A stretch of DNA of 64,000 nucleotides from Azolla caroliniana. Lineage: Eukaryota; Polypodiophyta. Of the stretch, positions 52,089 through 62,091 are shown piece after piece; the first letter of the stretch is position 1, and the number at the start of each line of letters is the position of its first letter. The stretch is taken from NCBI GenBank assembly GCA_043228905.1, contig JBHGNT010000012.1:10044001-10108000 (forward strand), written 5' to 3'. The notes beneath the pieces are model-generated. The model saw only the letters and a list, made by a program, of their open reading frames with translations, was not told the origin of the DNA and ran no database searches. The position numbers and the translations under genes are program-made.

Positions 52089-54012
52089 CTAGACCCGGTT
52101 AGCTTCGTCTTTCGTCCACGTAGTGTCCGGCGTCATTGTCTTCAGGAATCTACCGATCCTGAGCCACTCCCCCTCATATTTCCCTTCGTGAAACTCATTA
52201 AGCATTCGGGAGCTACCTACCCTTGCCAAGTAAGCCGACTCGAAGAAGTCCTCGCCAACTTCTTCGCCCTCCGAAACCATGTCGTCCTCGTTGTTGAACC
52301 GCGCTCTGGAAAGCATGTCGGCCATGGCATTGTCCTTTTCGGAGATGTGTCGTATCTCCAGATTGAGGGACTTGATGTACGCGATCCACCTGAGCATTGC
52401 CAGGTCCAAGTCGCGCATCCGGAAACCATACCGAGAATTGGTAGGCAGTCCGTCTCGATTATTACTTCCATCCCGATTAGATAGTCCTTGTCGGCCTTAA
52501 TTGCCGAAACGATACCCCATAGCTCACGCTTGACTTGGGTGTACCCTCGTTGCCGCTCGCTCAATACCTTCACCCCGAACCGGATCGGGAATCGCACACC
52601 GCTCTCGTCCTCTTGATTGATCACCCATCCAATCCCGGTCGGGCTTGTGTCTATGGTTACATAGATGGGGACCTCCTTGCCATAAACCGTTTTTCAGAGA
52701 GGCAGTGCCGCGGTAAGCGCCTCTTTTAATCCCTGGACCGATTCCATATGTTCGTTACTACATTCATATTTCCGCCCTTTCTTTAGCAACCCGTAAAGCG
52801 GTTCCGCGACGTGTACGCAGTGCGGGATCCAAATGTGATAGAACGTGCATGCCCCTAGGAACCTTCGCACCTCCGTAACCGACTTGCATTCTTCCTTCAT
52901 CGTGGAGATGGCCTCTACCTTTGCTGGAGACGGTTTCCGGCCGTAAGGCCCGCACAGGTGACCGACCACAAGGATCTCCGACTGCCCGAAAGCCGACTTC
53001 TCTCCAGAGAAGGTGAGTTGTGCGCTCTCTAGCCTTTGTAGCACCCTTTCGCAGTCTTTGATGTGGTTCGCAACAAACCTCCGGCAACCGTCTCGTGCAA
53101 CCGACTCGTCCTTATCCTCCACGGACACCCTTTTATCAGTATGTTGTCCAAAATCGGCATGGTGATGTTCGGGATGCAGTCTCTCAGCACTTTAATCATA
53201 GCATTCACCATGTGCGTCACCGAGTTGGTCCCTCCCTGCCGCAAGGTACACATCTGCACTAGGCCGAGAGGAGTCCGCATCATCGTAATATCCCTGCTCT
53301 CCATGGTTAGTTGGATTTGGTCGTACCCCAAGTATATATCCCCAACCGAATAGATCGACCTTCCGGCAAAGGCCTCCGCAAACTCGTCAATGGTCGGCCC
53401 GATACCTGCATTTTGAATGGTCACTTTATAGACCGGTTGCAGGTCCTGAATGAAGCGCAGCGTGCCATTCTTCTTCGGCACAGTAAACCACCGATTCGAA
53501 TACGGGGCACTCGATGGTTCAAGGATGCCTATCTCCACTTTCTGCTTTAGCAACTCCATCAACTTCGGGATGTGAGCTCTGGGTACCGGAATTGGTTTGA
53601 GATTCCACGGCACATGCGGCACCGTGAATATCACCATCGGTTCTATGATCCTCGGGTCTACGCACCATATCTCCTCCGGCGAGAATGCGAAGGCTTTCCC
53701 ATGCCTTCCAAGCATCCTCCGAAACTGTTCCTCCTCCGCCGGCAGTAGAAACCCGCCACCACCAACCTTGAGCTCCCGCAATGTTATGTCGGTGAACCGG
53801 TGTCCTATACTGGCTGGATTCCACAAACTTGGGTCGGACGCGACCCCCTTCATCCACTCCCTGCTGCCCTCCGGCAAGGGAGTCGCGACTGGCCTCACCT
53901 TCCGGTCCACAATCTTGTACCTCGTATCCACTCGGGCCTTCCGATCCGACCCGACCCTTTCCTCGATGTTGGCAATGACTTCGTACATTTTTACCGAGCT
54001 AGCCGAAACCAT
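52089..54012 (-). pseudogene. Reverse transcriptase-RNase H of Gypsy-C
   Basis: ILEPSSAPYSNRWFTVPKKN, FIQDLQPVYKVTIQNAG, YDQIQLTMESRDITMMRTP, and the catalytic motif as MPILDNILIKG (Asn at 53143-53145 in place of the second Asp). Beyond a frame break come EILVVGHLCGPYGRKP, FLGACTFYHIWIPHC, RNase H ELWGIVSAIKADKDYLIG and IETDCLPI, and SEKDNAMADMLSRA. Inactive. Confidence 0.82.
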
Positions 54013-54287
54013 CCGGTCTTAATTGAGGCCTTCTTCGGATACCTTCAATAATTCCCCTGAGGTGTCGTTGAAAGAGACCGCCTCCACAGCGCCGCTAATT
54101 TCCTCATCGGGGGTGAGGACTCCGGATGCCCTGATTCTTTCCTCCGCCCACTTCCTTTCCTGGCCGTTGATGCCGGTTACGATACAACCTCCGCTTTCGG
54201 AGAACCAAAACCTCCTACCTATTGTACACATGTGGGGTTTCTCCGGGGTGTCCGGACTATCGCGGAACCACGCCTTGATATCCCTCT

Positions 54288-55004
54288 CTAAAAATCCCCT
54301 CGGTTGTCGCCACCAAGGGTCTCGCGGTTATGCTCATGGTTCGGTCGTATGGTCAGGAATTGGACGAAGTGCCATCCGTCTTGGCTTTTGACGTGCGCGT
54401 ACGCCGAACCATTGTCAAGCACCTTTGTTTGCATGCCTGCCACCATAATGTACGGGGCGCCGAGTATCATCGGGTGCGAGGATGTCTCCTTCACGAAAAA
54501 GTGTTGATCAATCTCGACATCGCCGATCTTGACGCGCACATTTGGGCAGGCCCCGTGCAGCTCCTCCATAGTGTGTGTCACCGCGCGTATTTTCCAGTCG
54601 TGCTTGGTGTTGATCCGCGACTTCCCCTTCTTGTAAAATTCCATGGACATCAAGTTGATTTCTGAGATGTGGTCTATCAATGCCACCATTGGCTCCTGGA
54701 CGTCCCTGATCTGAACAGGGGTCTCCGTAGTGACTCTGGCCCAATGTGAGCTCAAATAGTGGCTTTCTGCCAACTTGTCTTCTAGGGCCACGTCTTCCAG
54801 GCGCGTCGTTTGCACCTCCACCGGCTTCTCCAGTTCCGGCTCCGTCGAGAGCCGTTTACGCTTCACCAAGTCCATGATGGAATCATGGAACTCCTTCATG
54901 GCGATTCCGAGCACCTCCCTCAGTGACAGCTCCACCTTGTTGTCCAGGATACGCTCTTCGAGGACCTTCCGCAGGTACGTTGACCTCTTAATCTCCATGC
55001 TCAA
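54288..55004 (-). pseudogene. Protease region of Gypsy-C
   Basis: Open over 238 codons on the minus strand. The retropepsin-like motif reads ALIDHISEINLMS; elements of this type usually have DHG, so the Gly next to the active Asp is replaced by Ile (near 54666-54674). It continues WKIRAVTHTMEELHGACPNV and PMILGAPYI. The N-terminal half is charged and lacks a recognised domain. Confidence 0.72.
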
Positions 55005-55019
55005 TCGGTAATTGTCCTG

Positions 55020-56350
55020 CTTCGCTTTGTTCGGTGCATCGGGGTTATCGGCATCGTTTTGCTTCTGCCCAAACCGGGTCTCCTACCACTGCGAGGGACC
55101 GGCCCTTCCATCCTTACCCGCGCGTTCATCTCCCACCAGAACCTCATAGTTCTTGCACGCGGCTTCCACTAAGCCAGTCTTTTCCTCGACCGGATCGTCC
55201 CATCCGGCGACCTCCCGGATCCGCTGCTCTGCGTGATCCGCCTCTTCCTCCTTTAACCGGACCCCGGAGAGGCCCTTTAGCACCAGCAGCCAAAATCCGA
55301 AGTCTTTCACCTTCTGATCCTCGTCAGCCCCGACCCGGATCCCCACCAACGCCGAGTAGTGGATGGCCTCTGCATGTCGCGCCGCGGCTTCCTCCATCAA
55401 CCTTTTCATTCCTGCGTGCCTAGTATTCAACTCCAGGGCTTTCTGAGTCTCACTCGCGTGTACCCACCCATTCCAGAGGTTCACCATGTTAGTCCTGAGC
55501 ACTTCTATGAAATCCACGCACTCCTTCCGGTTGTGACCGACCGCGTCACATCACATGCACCGTTGCCCTATCGGCAGCCTTCAGTCTCGAGGTTGTTCGC
55601 CGTTGTCTCTCCGGGTCTGCGCGACCTGGAGATCCCACACCATTTGTGTCAGCTCCTCTAGAGCTAATCCCCTAGAGAGTCCCTTTGCCGCGTCGGATGG
55701 GCCCGCACTCGACTCCAGCCAAGTTCGAGTCTCATCTTTCCTTACCGACACAGCTCCTCGAACTTCCTTGCCAGGACCGGCCCTATTCTTGGCGATCCCT
55801 CGCCGCTCCATTCGCATCGTTTATCAAAATGACTATAGACTTGTTTTACCACGGCCCAATCTGTCGTGAGCCCTTCGTCCGTCTCCAATAGAAGACCCAC
55901 TTGATCCCGATCCCGCATGTCCACCATTTTGACAAACAACCAGACATGGCTCGTGTCTAGCACGGTCCTATCTAGTGCCGAGAGCCGTGCGAAGCGTTCT
56001 TCAAACTCCCGGAGGAGCGTGGATGCGTTCCTCCCCTTTCCAGGAGTCTCCACCCACTCCATGAAATCCCGCTTTGATAGCCGAAGCGAGTCATCGAGCC
56101 CGTATTTCTCGAGGATCCGACCTTCAAACTCTCCCCAGGTCCGACATCCAGCTTGTACCTCGAGCACCTCTACGTGAATGCCTACGGTCGCCACCCGAGG
56201 GAAACCGGCCAACCGCCTATCTTTCGGAATGTCCCTCATCACCATTTCGGCCCAATAGGCCTCCAAATAACTCGTGGCATTCTTTCCATTGAACCCGCCT
56301 ATCATGCTGACAATCGCTTCGATGGCCCTATCGTGGGCGCATATGCCCTC
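55020..56350 (-). pseudogene. Gag of Gypsy-C
   Basis: The first stretch (55742-56350) has FNGKNATSYLEAYWAEMVM, RTWGEFEGRILEKYGLDDS and ATLLREFEERFARLSALD, a retrotrans_gag fold. After stops, a CCHC knuckle CM-stop-CDAVGHNRKEC (near 55526-55565) has TGA for TGG. The last stretch (55083-55517) is alpha-helical and charged. The open frame running left past 56350 enters the Copia-2b LTR and is not part of gag. Confidence 0.75.
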
Positions 56351-56439
56351 TGTTGGGAACAAGGTCATCAGTGCGGAAGAACAGACAACATCTGTGATGG
56401 TGAAGAACCTGCGTATGCGAAGGAAAAAAAGATACACAT

Positions 56440-56470
<31 letters not shown>

Positions 56471-56668
56471 TAGGCACAAAGAAACGTTATATTTCTCAAT
56501 ATCAACGGTTACAAAATAACAACCAACCACACACTAAAGGTTACAAAGTCACTTTATATAGTGACTATCCTAGGGCAACTGCTCTTTATGCTATTTACAG
56601 ATATGGCCCAAACTTGGGTTGTCCAAAGGGACAATGTGAATACGGCCATTATACGCTCGTATTCGACA
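56351..56668 (-). repeat. 3' LTR of Copia-2b
   Basis: 318 bp, colinear with the Copia-2a LTRs. The TATA palindrome AGTCACT-N6-AGTGACT is unchanged (56547-56566). The terminal dyad reads ATACG-N2-CGTAT (56651-56662) where Copia-2a has ATACA-N2-TGTAT. Confidence 0.9.
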
Positions 56669-56937
56669 CTCCCCCGTAATGGGCGTATACATGGGTTAGC
56701 TGAGATTACAAGTATAAACAAGGTTTATCGGACATATCGGTTTTGTTCGAGTCGGCAAGATCTGAAGACAGAAGACCAAATCGGTCAGGTCGGAAGAGCT
56801 AAAGTCAATCCTCAAAGAACCGATGTCGGTTGTCAGAAACCATCCTATGTTGTGTGTCCGACTTTAACCGGACCGATTTTTCGTTACGCCCATCTGGTGC
56901 CGAAGGGACCGGAAGCGGTCCGCTCTTAGACACTTGA

Positions 56938-58731
56938 TCATTCCATCTGCGACATTATCGGTTGTGGATATCTTCTAGAGACCGATTTTCTGACGCAGTC
57001 CCGAACAAAGTGATATCGAACATCGATATGCTTGGAGGCATTGTGTTGAACTGGATTTATTGACAAAGCAACAACACCCTGATTGTCGTTGTAGGCAACT
57101 GGAGCCGAGTCAAGTTCGACTTGTCGAAACGTGTGCACCAACCGACCGAGCCATAAAGCTTCTTTTGTCGCGTCGGACGCAGCTACATATTCCACTTCGG
57201 TCATTGAGGTGGTTGTGCACTCTTGAAGTTTCACCTTCCACGAGATTTCTCCATTGCCGAATTTGAAACAATATCTGGTTGTTGATTTCCGACTGTCCAC
57301 GCAGCCGGTGAAGTCCGAGTCGGTGTAACCGACTACACCGGAGGTTGAGTTCAAGCCAAAAAGAATGTCGTGGTCTTTTGTGCCAGCTAGATATCGGAAC
57401 ACATGCTTGACTATGTTCCAGTGCAATCGGCCTGGGTTGTGCATGAATCTGCTGACGACTTCTACGACGTGAGAAATATCAGGCTGTGTCATGACCATCG
57501 CGTACATAAGGGAGCCGACTGCCGGTGCATAAGGTACCGACTTCATATCTTCCCCCTCCAGACTGAATGTCGGACAGTCTCGTTGAGACAGCCGAAGGTT
57601 AATGGGGAGTGGGGTCGAAGCAGACTTGGTCGAGTGCATGTTAAAGCGTTCCAAGACACGTCCGATGTAGTCGGTTTGAGACAAGAAAAGTTGTCGTTTA
57701 TCGCGATGCCGACTAATCTTCATACCAAGTATGTGTCTTGCCGGACCGAGGTCCTTCATGGAAAACTTCAACCGTAGTTTCCGAACGAGTTTGGTGAGCT
57801 CTCCGGCATGTTGGCCGGAGAGTAGCATGTCATCCACGTAAATGATGAGGAAGACAGGAGACCCGTCTTGAGTTGTTTTGGTGAAGAGACAATGGTCCTC
57901 ATCACTCTTGGAGAAGCCGACCGACTAGATGAAGTCGTCGAACTTCTTGTACCACTATCGGGGTGCCTATTTCAGGCCGTATAGACTCTTCCTGAGTCAG
58001 CAAACTAGATGTTCTTGACCGGATGCCATAAAGCCTTTCGGCTGCTCCATATAGATTTCCTCCTCTAGGTCACCGTGGAGGAATGCCATTTTAACATCTA
58101 GCTGAATCAGCTCCAAGTTGTCGGCGGCGACGACGCCGAGCATGCAACAAAGGGTTGTCATTTTCACCACTGGTGAAAAGATTTCGTCGAAGTCGATGCC
58201 ATATTCTTGTCGAAATCCCTTCGCAACTAATTTGGCCTTGTACTTTGGGGTGGTCGAGTCAGACGTCTCTTTTAGTCGATAGACCCATTTACACGGAAGA
58301 GCACATCGATTCTTCGGTAGTTCGACCAAGTCTCGAGTCTTGTTTGCGCGAATGGAGTGCATTTCCGACTCCATCGCCAGATGCCAGGTGGATGAGTCAG
58401 CAGATGTGGATGCTTCTTCGTAAGACGTCGGTTCGCCGGCGTCGGTAAAGAAGATTCCCGGAGAGTACCTCTCCGGAGGTTGTGACAGTCTCTCGGATCT
58501 GAGAGGTATGACTAGACTAGTCGCACCGGGTGTAGGTGTCGGATGGTCGGAAGCCGAGCCACTCGGCTGTGCTGAATCGGTGGATTTAGTGAGGGAGATG
58601 TCGGTTACCCGTGAAACCGATCTCGTGTTCTGGGTTGGCCCTTCATGAAGGGTTGGCACTTCGGAAAATATTACCCTTCGGACTTCAATACGCCTTTCAG
58701 CCATTTTATGCATAGCCGACTCGTTGAACAC
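56938..58731 (-). pseudogene. Reverse transcriptase-RNase H of Copia-2b
   Basis: KWVYRLKETSDSTTPKYKAK, FSPVVKMTTLCCMLGVV, LDVKMAFLHGDLEEEIYM to VCR-stop, then (after TAG near 57927) IIYVDDMLLSGQ with catalytic YVDD intact, SVPYAPAVGSLMYAMVMTQP, GYTDSDFTGCVDSRKSTTRY and MTEVEYVAASDATKEALWL. The last 300 codons (56938-57837) are open. Confidence 0.85.
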
Positions 58732-59530
58732 GACAACCGAACTTCAGACGATTTGTCTATGCTCAGGGTCCTAGAGTTGGTATCTGATCTCACCGTCGGG
58801 TCCATATCCAAGGAAAACGCATTTCCTCGATCGTGGTTCGAGTTTCCGGCAGTCGTCTTTCGGTATGAGGGCATACGCCTCGCAACCAAAGATCCTCAGC
58901 TTGTCATAATTCGGCTTACTGCCGCCGGTCCATGTTTCCTAAGGTATTTTAAGTCCTAGAGGTCTACTTGGCGACATATTTATTATGTGTATTGCCGTAA
59001 GTAGAGCCTTCGCCCACAAGCCATCCGACGGTCCGGAGTGTTGGAGCATAGATATTATGCGTTCTTGAATCGTCTGATTCATGCGTTCAACAATTCCATT
59101 CTGCTCCGGACGATAGGGTGCCGTATATTCACGTCAAATGCCGCGTTCCCGACAAAATTTGACGAATTCGTCAGACTTGAATTCTCCTCCATTATCGGTT
59201 CGGAGACATTTTAGTTTCCTACCGGTCTGGTTTTTGACCATTGCAAGCCATTCGGAGAAGATCGAGAACACCCGATCTTTGGTTCTAATGGGGTAAGCCC
59301 ACACCTTCCGAGTCGAGTCATCAATAAAATTGACGAAGTACGAAGCACCGCCGAGAGACTGATGTGGCATCGGGCCACAGATGTCCGAGTGGACCAAATC
59401 GAGGGGACTCGATTCTCTTGGTGTTGATGTCGGGTGTGATGCGGCTACCTGTTTGTTGTACTAGCAATGCTCGCAGAATTGGTGATCCGAGAAGGAGAGC
59501 TTGGGATGTAACCGGCTCTGGATAGGTGCG
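58732..59530 (-). pseudogene. Integrase of Copia-2b
   Basis: VHSDICGPMPHQSLGGASYF (first Asp) and KCLRTDNGGEFKSDEFVKF (second Asp) are open at 59134-59397; the Glu motif and the C-terminal part (58732-59133) are broken by several stops and frame shifts. Confidence 0.8.
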
Positions 59531-59777
59531 TTATGCCGGCCTTGCTGAGGTGTCCAAATCGTCCGTGCCATAACAATAACACGGGGATATCAACCAAAAA
59601 TAAGTCACCCTCTTTGAGTGTGACATATAAAGGCTACAAAGAGTTTACCTTTGGTCCTCGAGCAAGCAGGAGGTTCCCTTTGTGGAGTGTCCACCCTCCT
59701 GATGAGAACCCGGCACGGATGCCGGCTTCGTCAAGTTGTCCGACTGAGATCAAGGGTCTTGAAAGCTCAGGGACGTG

Positions 59778-60884
59778 TCAGACGTTGTGTAGTACGAGTG
59801 TAGAGCCACCCGGAAGGTTGAGCTCTACGGTGTCGATTCTGATTATGACACAGTGTTGCGAGTTCCCGACTCGAACTGAGTCGGAGTGCCGGTCCGAGTA
59901 TAGCCGAAACTGAGATCGGTGAGCTGTCACATGATAAGATGCGCCCGAGTCCAGGAGCCATGTGCTCGATTCCTCAGTCGTAAGCAAAACTTCTGATTCG
60001 ATTGGGTTCTCTATGGACAGTATGTTCGGGTCAATCGTCAAAATTTCGGCTGAAGAGCCGACGTAGTTGACCTCCTCATTCCGGCTACTCTTCTGATCCG
60101 CTCTTTGAGCTTTGTCGGTTTTTGCTTTGAGTGCCCGGTAGTCGGCTTTGATGTGTCCCGGTTTCTTGTAGTAGTTGCATATTCGGTTGTCCCGGGACTT
60201 GCTCCGGCTTCGCTGATTGTTCGGTGGTCGGGAAGAACTTCTTCCCCAGTTGTTCGATCGGTCGGTCGAACCTTGTACTACGTAAGCTTCATCTGCCGAG
60301 TCTTTGGCGAAACACTTTCTCCGAGCTGCTTCAGTCAGGATTGCGCTCGTGATTTTGGGGTACTTAATGGGAGTTGTTGAAGCATTGCACACGGTTGTGA
60401 CGAAAGTTTCCCAAGAGGAGGGGAGACTACTCATGAGTATCATTGCTCTGAGTTCATCCTCTATTGTCGTCCCCTGAGAAGATATTTGGGAGCTTAGGCT
60501 TTCGTACTCGTTGAGGTGTGCCTGAACCGAATCGGATTCTTTCATCCGCAGATTGTAGAAGCGCCGGATCAGATACATCTTCATCGCGGCGACCTTCTTT
60601 TCGTAAGTTTCCGACAGTGTTTTCCAAAGTTCAAAAGTTTTCGTGCATGATTGCACTGTGAAGTACACTGACTCTGACAAGTGCATCCGAATCATGGCGC
60701 GGACGATTCTATCCAGCTTTTGCCACTCGTTTGCCTTGTATGCTTCTGGAGGATTTTCATTCTCAATCAGGTCTATCTGACCCTTGACTATGAGATAGTC
60801 TTGCATTTGTTCCTTCCAAAAGTTGAAGTTCGAACCGTCGAACCTCCTTAGACTCATCTCCGATGAGCCAAATGTTGATGCCAT
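59778..60884 (-). pseudogene. Gag-protease of Copia-2b
   Basis: 368-codon open frame from the ATG at 60884 (MASTFGSSEMSLRRFDGSNF). UBN2-like gag core with LWKTLSETYEKK, ESDSVQAHLNEYESLSSQIS and LPSSWETFV. The nucleocapsid knuckle is degenerate (CNYYKKPGHIKADY, two Cys replaced by Tyr), whereas Copia-2a keeps CNYCNKPGHIKADC. The protease motif WLLDSGASYHVTAH is intact; the frame stops near LVLHNV before integrase. Confidence 0.87.
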
Positions 60885-61541
60885 CTGATTTGGTTTCGGT
60901 TGGTAAGACTCTGTTCGGAGTTTACTAGGAACCTTAGTGGAGTGCAGCCAGTCGGCTCACCTGATATCGTTCTAGTCGGTTTGGTTTCGGATACTTGTTG
61001 CTGAACTGGCTTGGAGTAACTCCAGCAACTTGAGGGACAGAACCGGTTGCTCTTCCCGAATGTTGCCGAGTCGAAGGGAGCCTGGTTAGCTTCTCATTGT
61101 ATGCCAAATACCGATTACAAGAAACCGATTGTTTGGGTCGATTCTGCTTCGGATGACTGTAGTGATGAGAGGGACAGATCCAACTGATCCTCCCGAATGT
61201 CGATCAGCCGAATGAAAAACGAATTTGGTTGTTGCCAGGAGACCAATTTGCAGCGGGTGGTTACAACAAGCGGGTGAATAGCGTCCGGTGACATATTCGG
61301 ATGTCGTTTAACTGAATGAAGCACGATTGGGTCGGGTGTTGCACAGGGAGCTCGCCTCAAGTGGTTACAATCACAGGAACATAGTACAACCGGTTAGCTT
61401 ACTCCAATTAGTGATTTAACATAGTGAGATGCAAACTTCTTGTTTGTCTTCTCTCTTCTCTGTTCTTCAAGAAGTTACACAAAAAAAATAGAATGTTGTT
61501 GTGTACGATGATGGCCGGCAGCGGGTTGAAGAACCTCCAAC
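60885..61541 (-). other. Leader of Copia-2b
   Basis: About 0.66 kb between primer site and gag ATG, non-coding, matching both halves of the Copia-2a leader (23758-24106 and 29885-30226) and so confirming where Copia-3 entered Copia-2a. Confidence 0.75.
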
Positions 61542-61553
61542 GCTCTGATACCA
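61542..61553 (-). promoter_or_regulatory. Primer-binding site of Copia-2b
   Basis: Minus-strand TGGTATCAGAGC, perfect, two bases from the LTR that starts at 61556. Confidence 0.9.
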
Positions 61554-61555
61554 AA

Positions 61556-61567
61556 TGTTGGGAACAA
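61556..61567 (-). repeat. First 12 bases of the Copia-2b right LTR
   Basis: TGTTGGGAACAA equals the first 12 bases of the left LTR (56351-56362); the next base starts Gypsy-D. The rest of this LTR should lie beyond Gypsy-D outside the window. Confidence 0.7.
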
Positions 61568-62071
61568 TGTTACTTCCTAGGGCCGGACAATAGCTTAACA
61601 CAGGGTGTCCACTTAAGACACTTCACTAAAGGGTGTTACGGCAAGATGACTTACGACACAACGCTTAATTAGACCTTAATTCGTTACTTAGCAATACGTC
61701 ATTACACGCATAAGATATAACAATGAGTAAAGAACGGTAATCAATACTGAAAGGTTAAGGCAATAAGTTCTATTAATTATCCGCTGTCAATTACATTGTA
61801 ACCGGGCCTTTATATAGGTCTCCGGTGCGAAGTACAAAACGGTGCCAACCGGCACCTATTCAGAATCGGTCTGAATCCGGATCGGCATACCGATTCCGGT
61901 CCATCCATCCACATCTTCTCATATATTAATACATATATTAAGACTAATAATTACAACAGATTCCTAAATAATCGATTCCTTTCACACTCTCGTCTGGACA
62001 TCCTTAAGCCTTCTTGTCGGCCGGGTAACACATGGCACACCCGTGGGACAGTACCCTGTACGTTGAACCCA
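61568..62071 (-). repeat. Left LTR of Gypsy-D (3' LTR, inferred)
   Basis: About 504 bp. Minus-strand TATA box CTATATAAAGG near 61807-61817, in a context (GACCTATATAA) like that of the Gypsy-C LTR. Near the two ends TAGGGCCGGACAAT (61578-61591) and its approximate reverse complement ATTATCCGGCCCTA (62071-62084) are seen. The right boundary is a guess, as no second LTR is available. Confidence 0.45.
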
Positions 62072-62091
62072 TTATCCGGCCCTACTACTCT

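Larger units (their letters stand above)
50228..56350 (-). mobile_element. Gypsy-C, 3' part, split by Copia-2b
   Basis: Minus-strand, GC-rich Ty3/Gypsy of a different lineage from A/B (no chromodomain). It has a 3' LTR (50228-50799), integrase, RNase H, reverse transcriptase, protease and gag up to 56350, where Copia-2b enters. The 5' LTR is not in the window. Coding parts carry many stops and altered active sites. Confidence 0.82.
56351..61567 (-). mobile_element. Copia-2b, decayed, right LTR broken by Gypsy-D
   Basis: Second member of the Copia-2 family: 3' LTR 56351-56668, polypurine tract (CTCCCCC, 56669-56675), pol and gag on the minus strand, leader, perfect primer site, and only the first 12 bases of the right LTR (61556-61567) before Gypsy-D. 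CCCTC (56346-56350) is the expected left target duplication; the right copy is outside the window. Confidence 0.88.

Noticed and set aside
55034-55423. Pro/Arg-rich plus-strand frame
   Set aside because: Antisense to the GC-rich Gypsy-C gag; no known domain.
56351-56530. N-terminal extension of Gypsy-C gag with a hydrophobic Ser/Leu stretch (apparent membrane segment)
   Set aside because: It is a translation of the (AG)n part of the Copia-2b LTR fused by chance to the gag frame.
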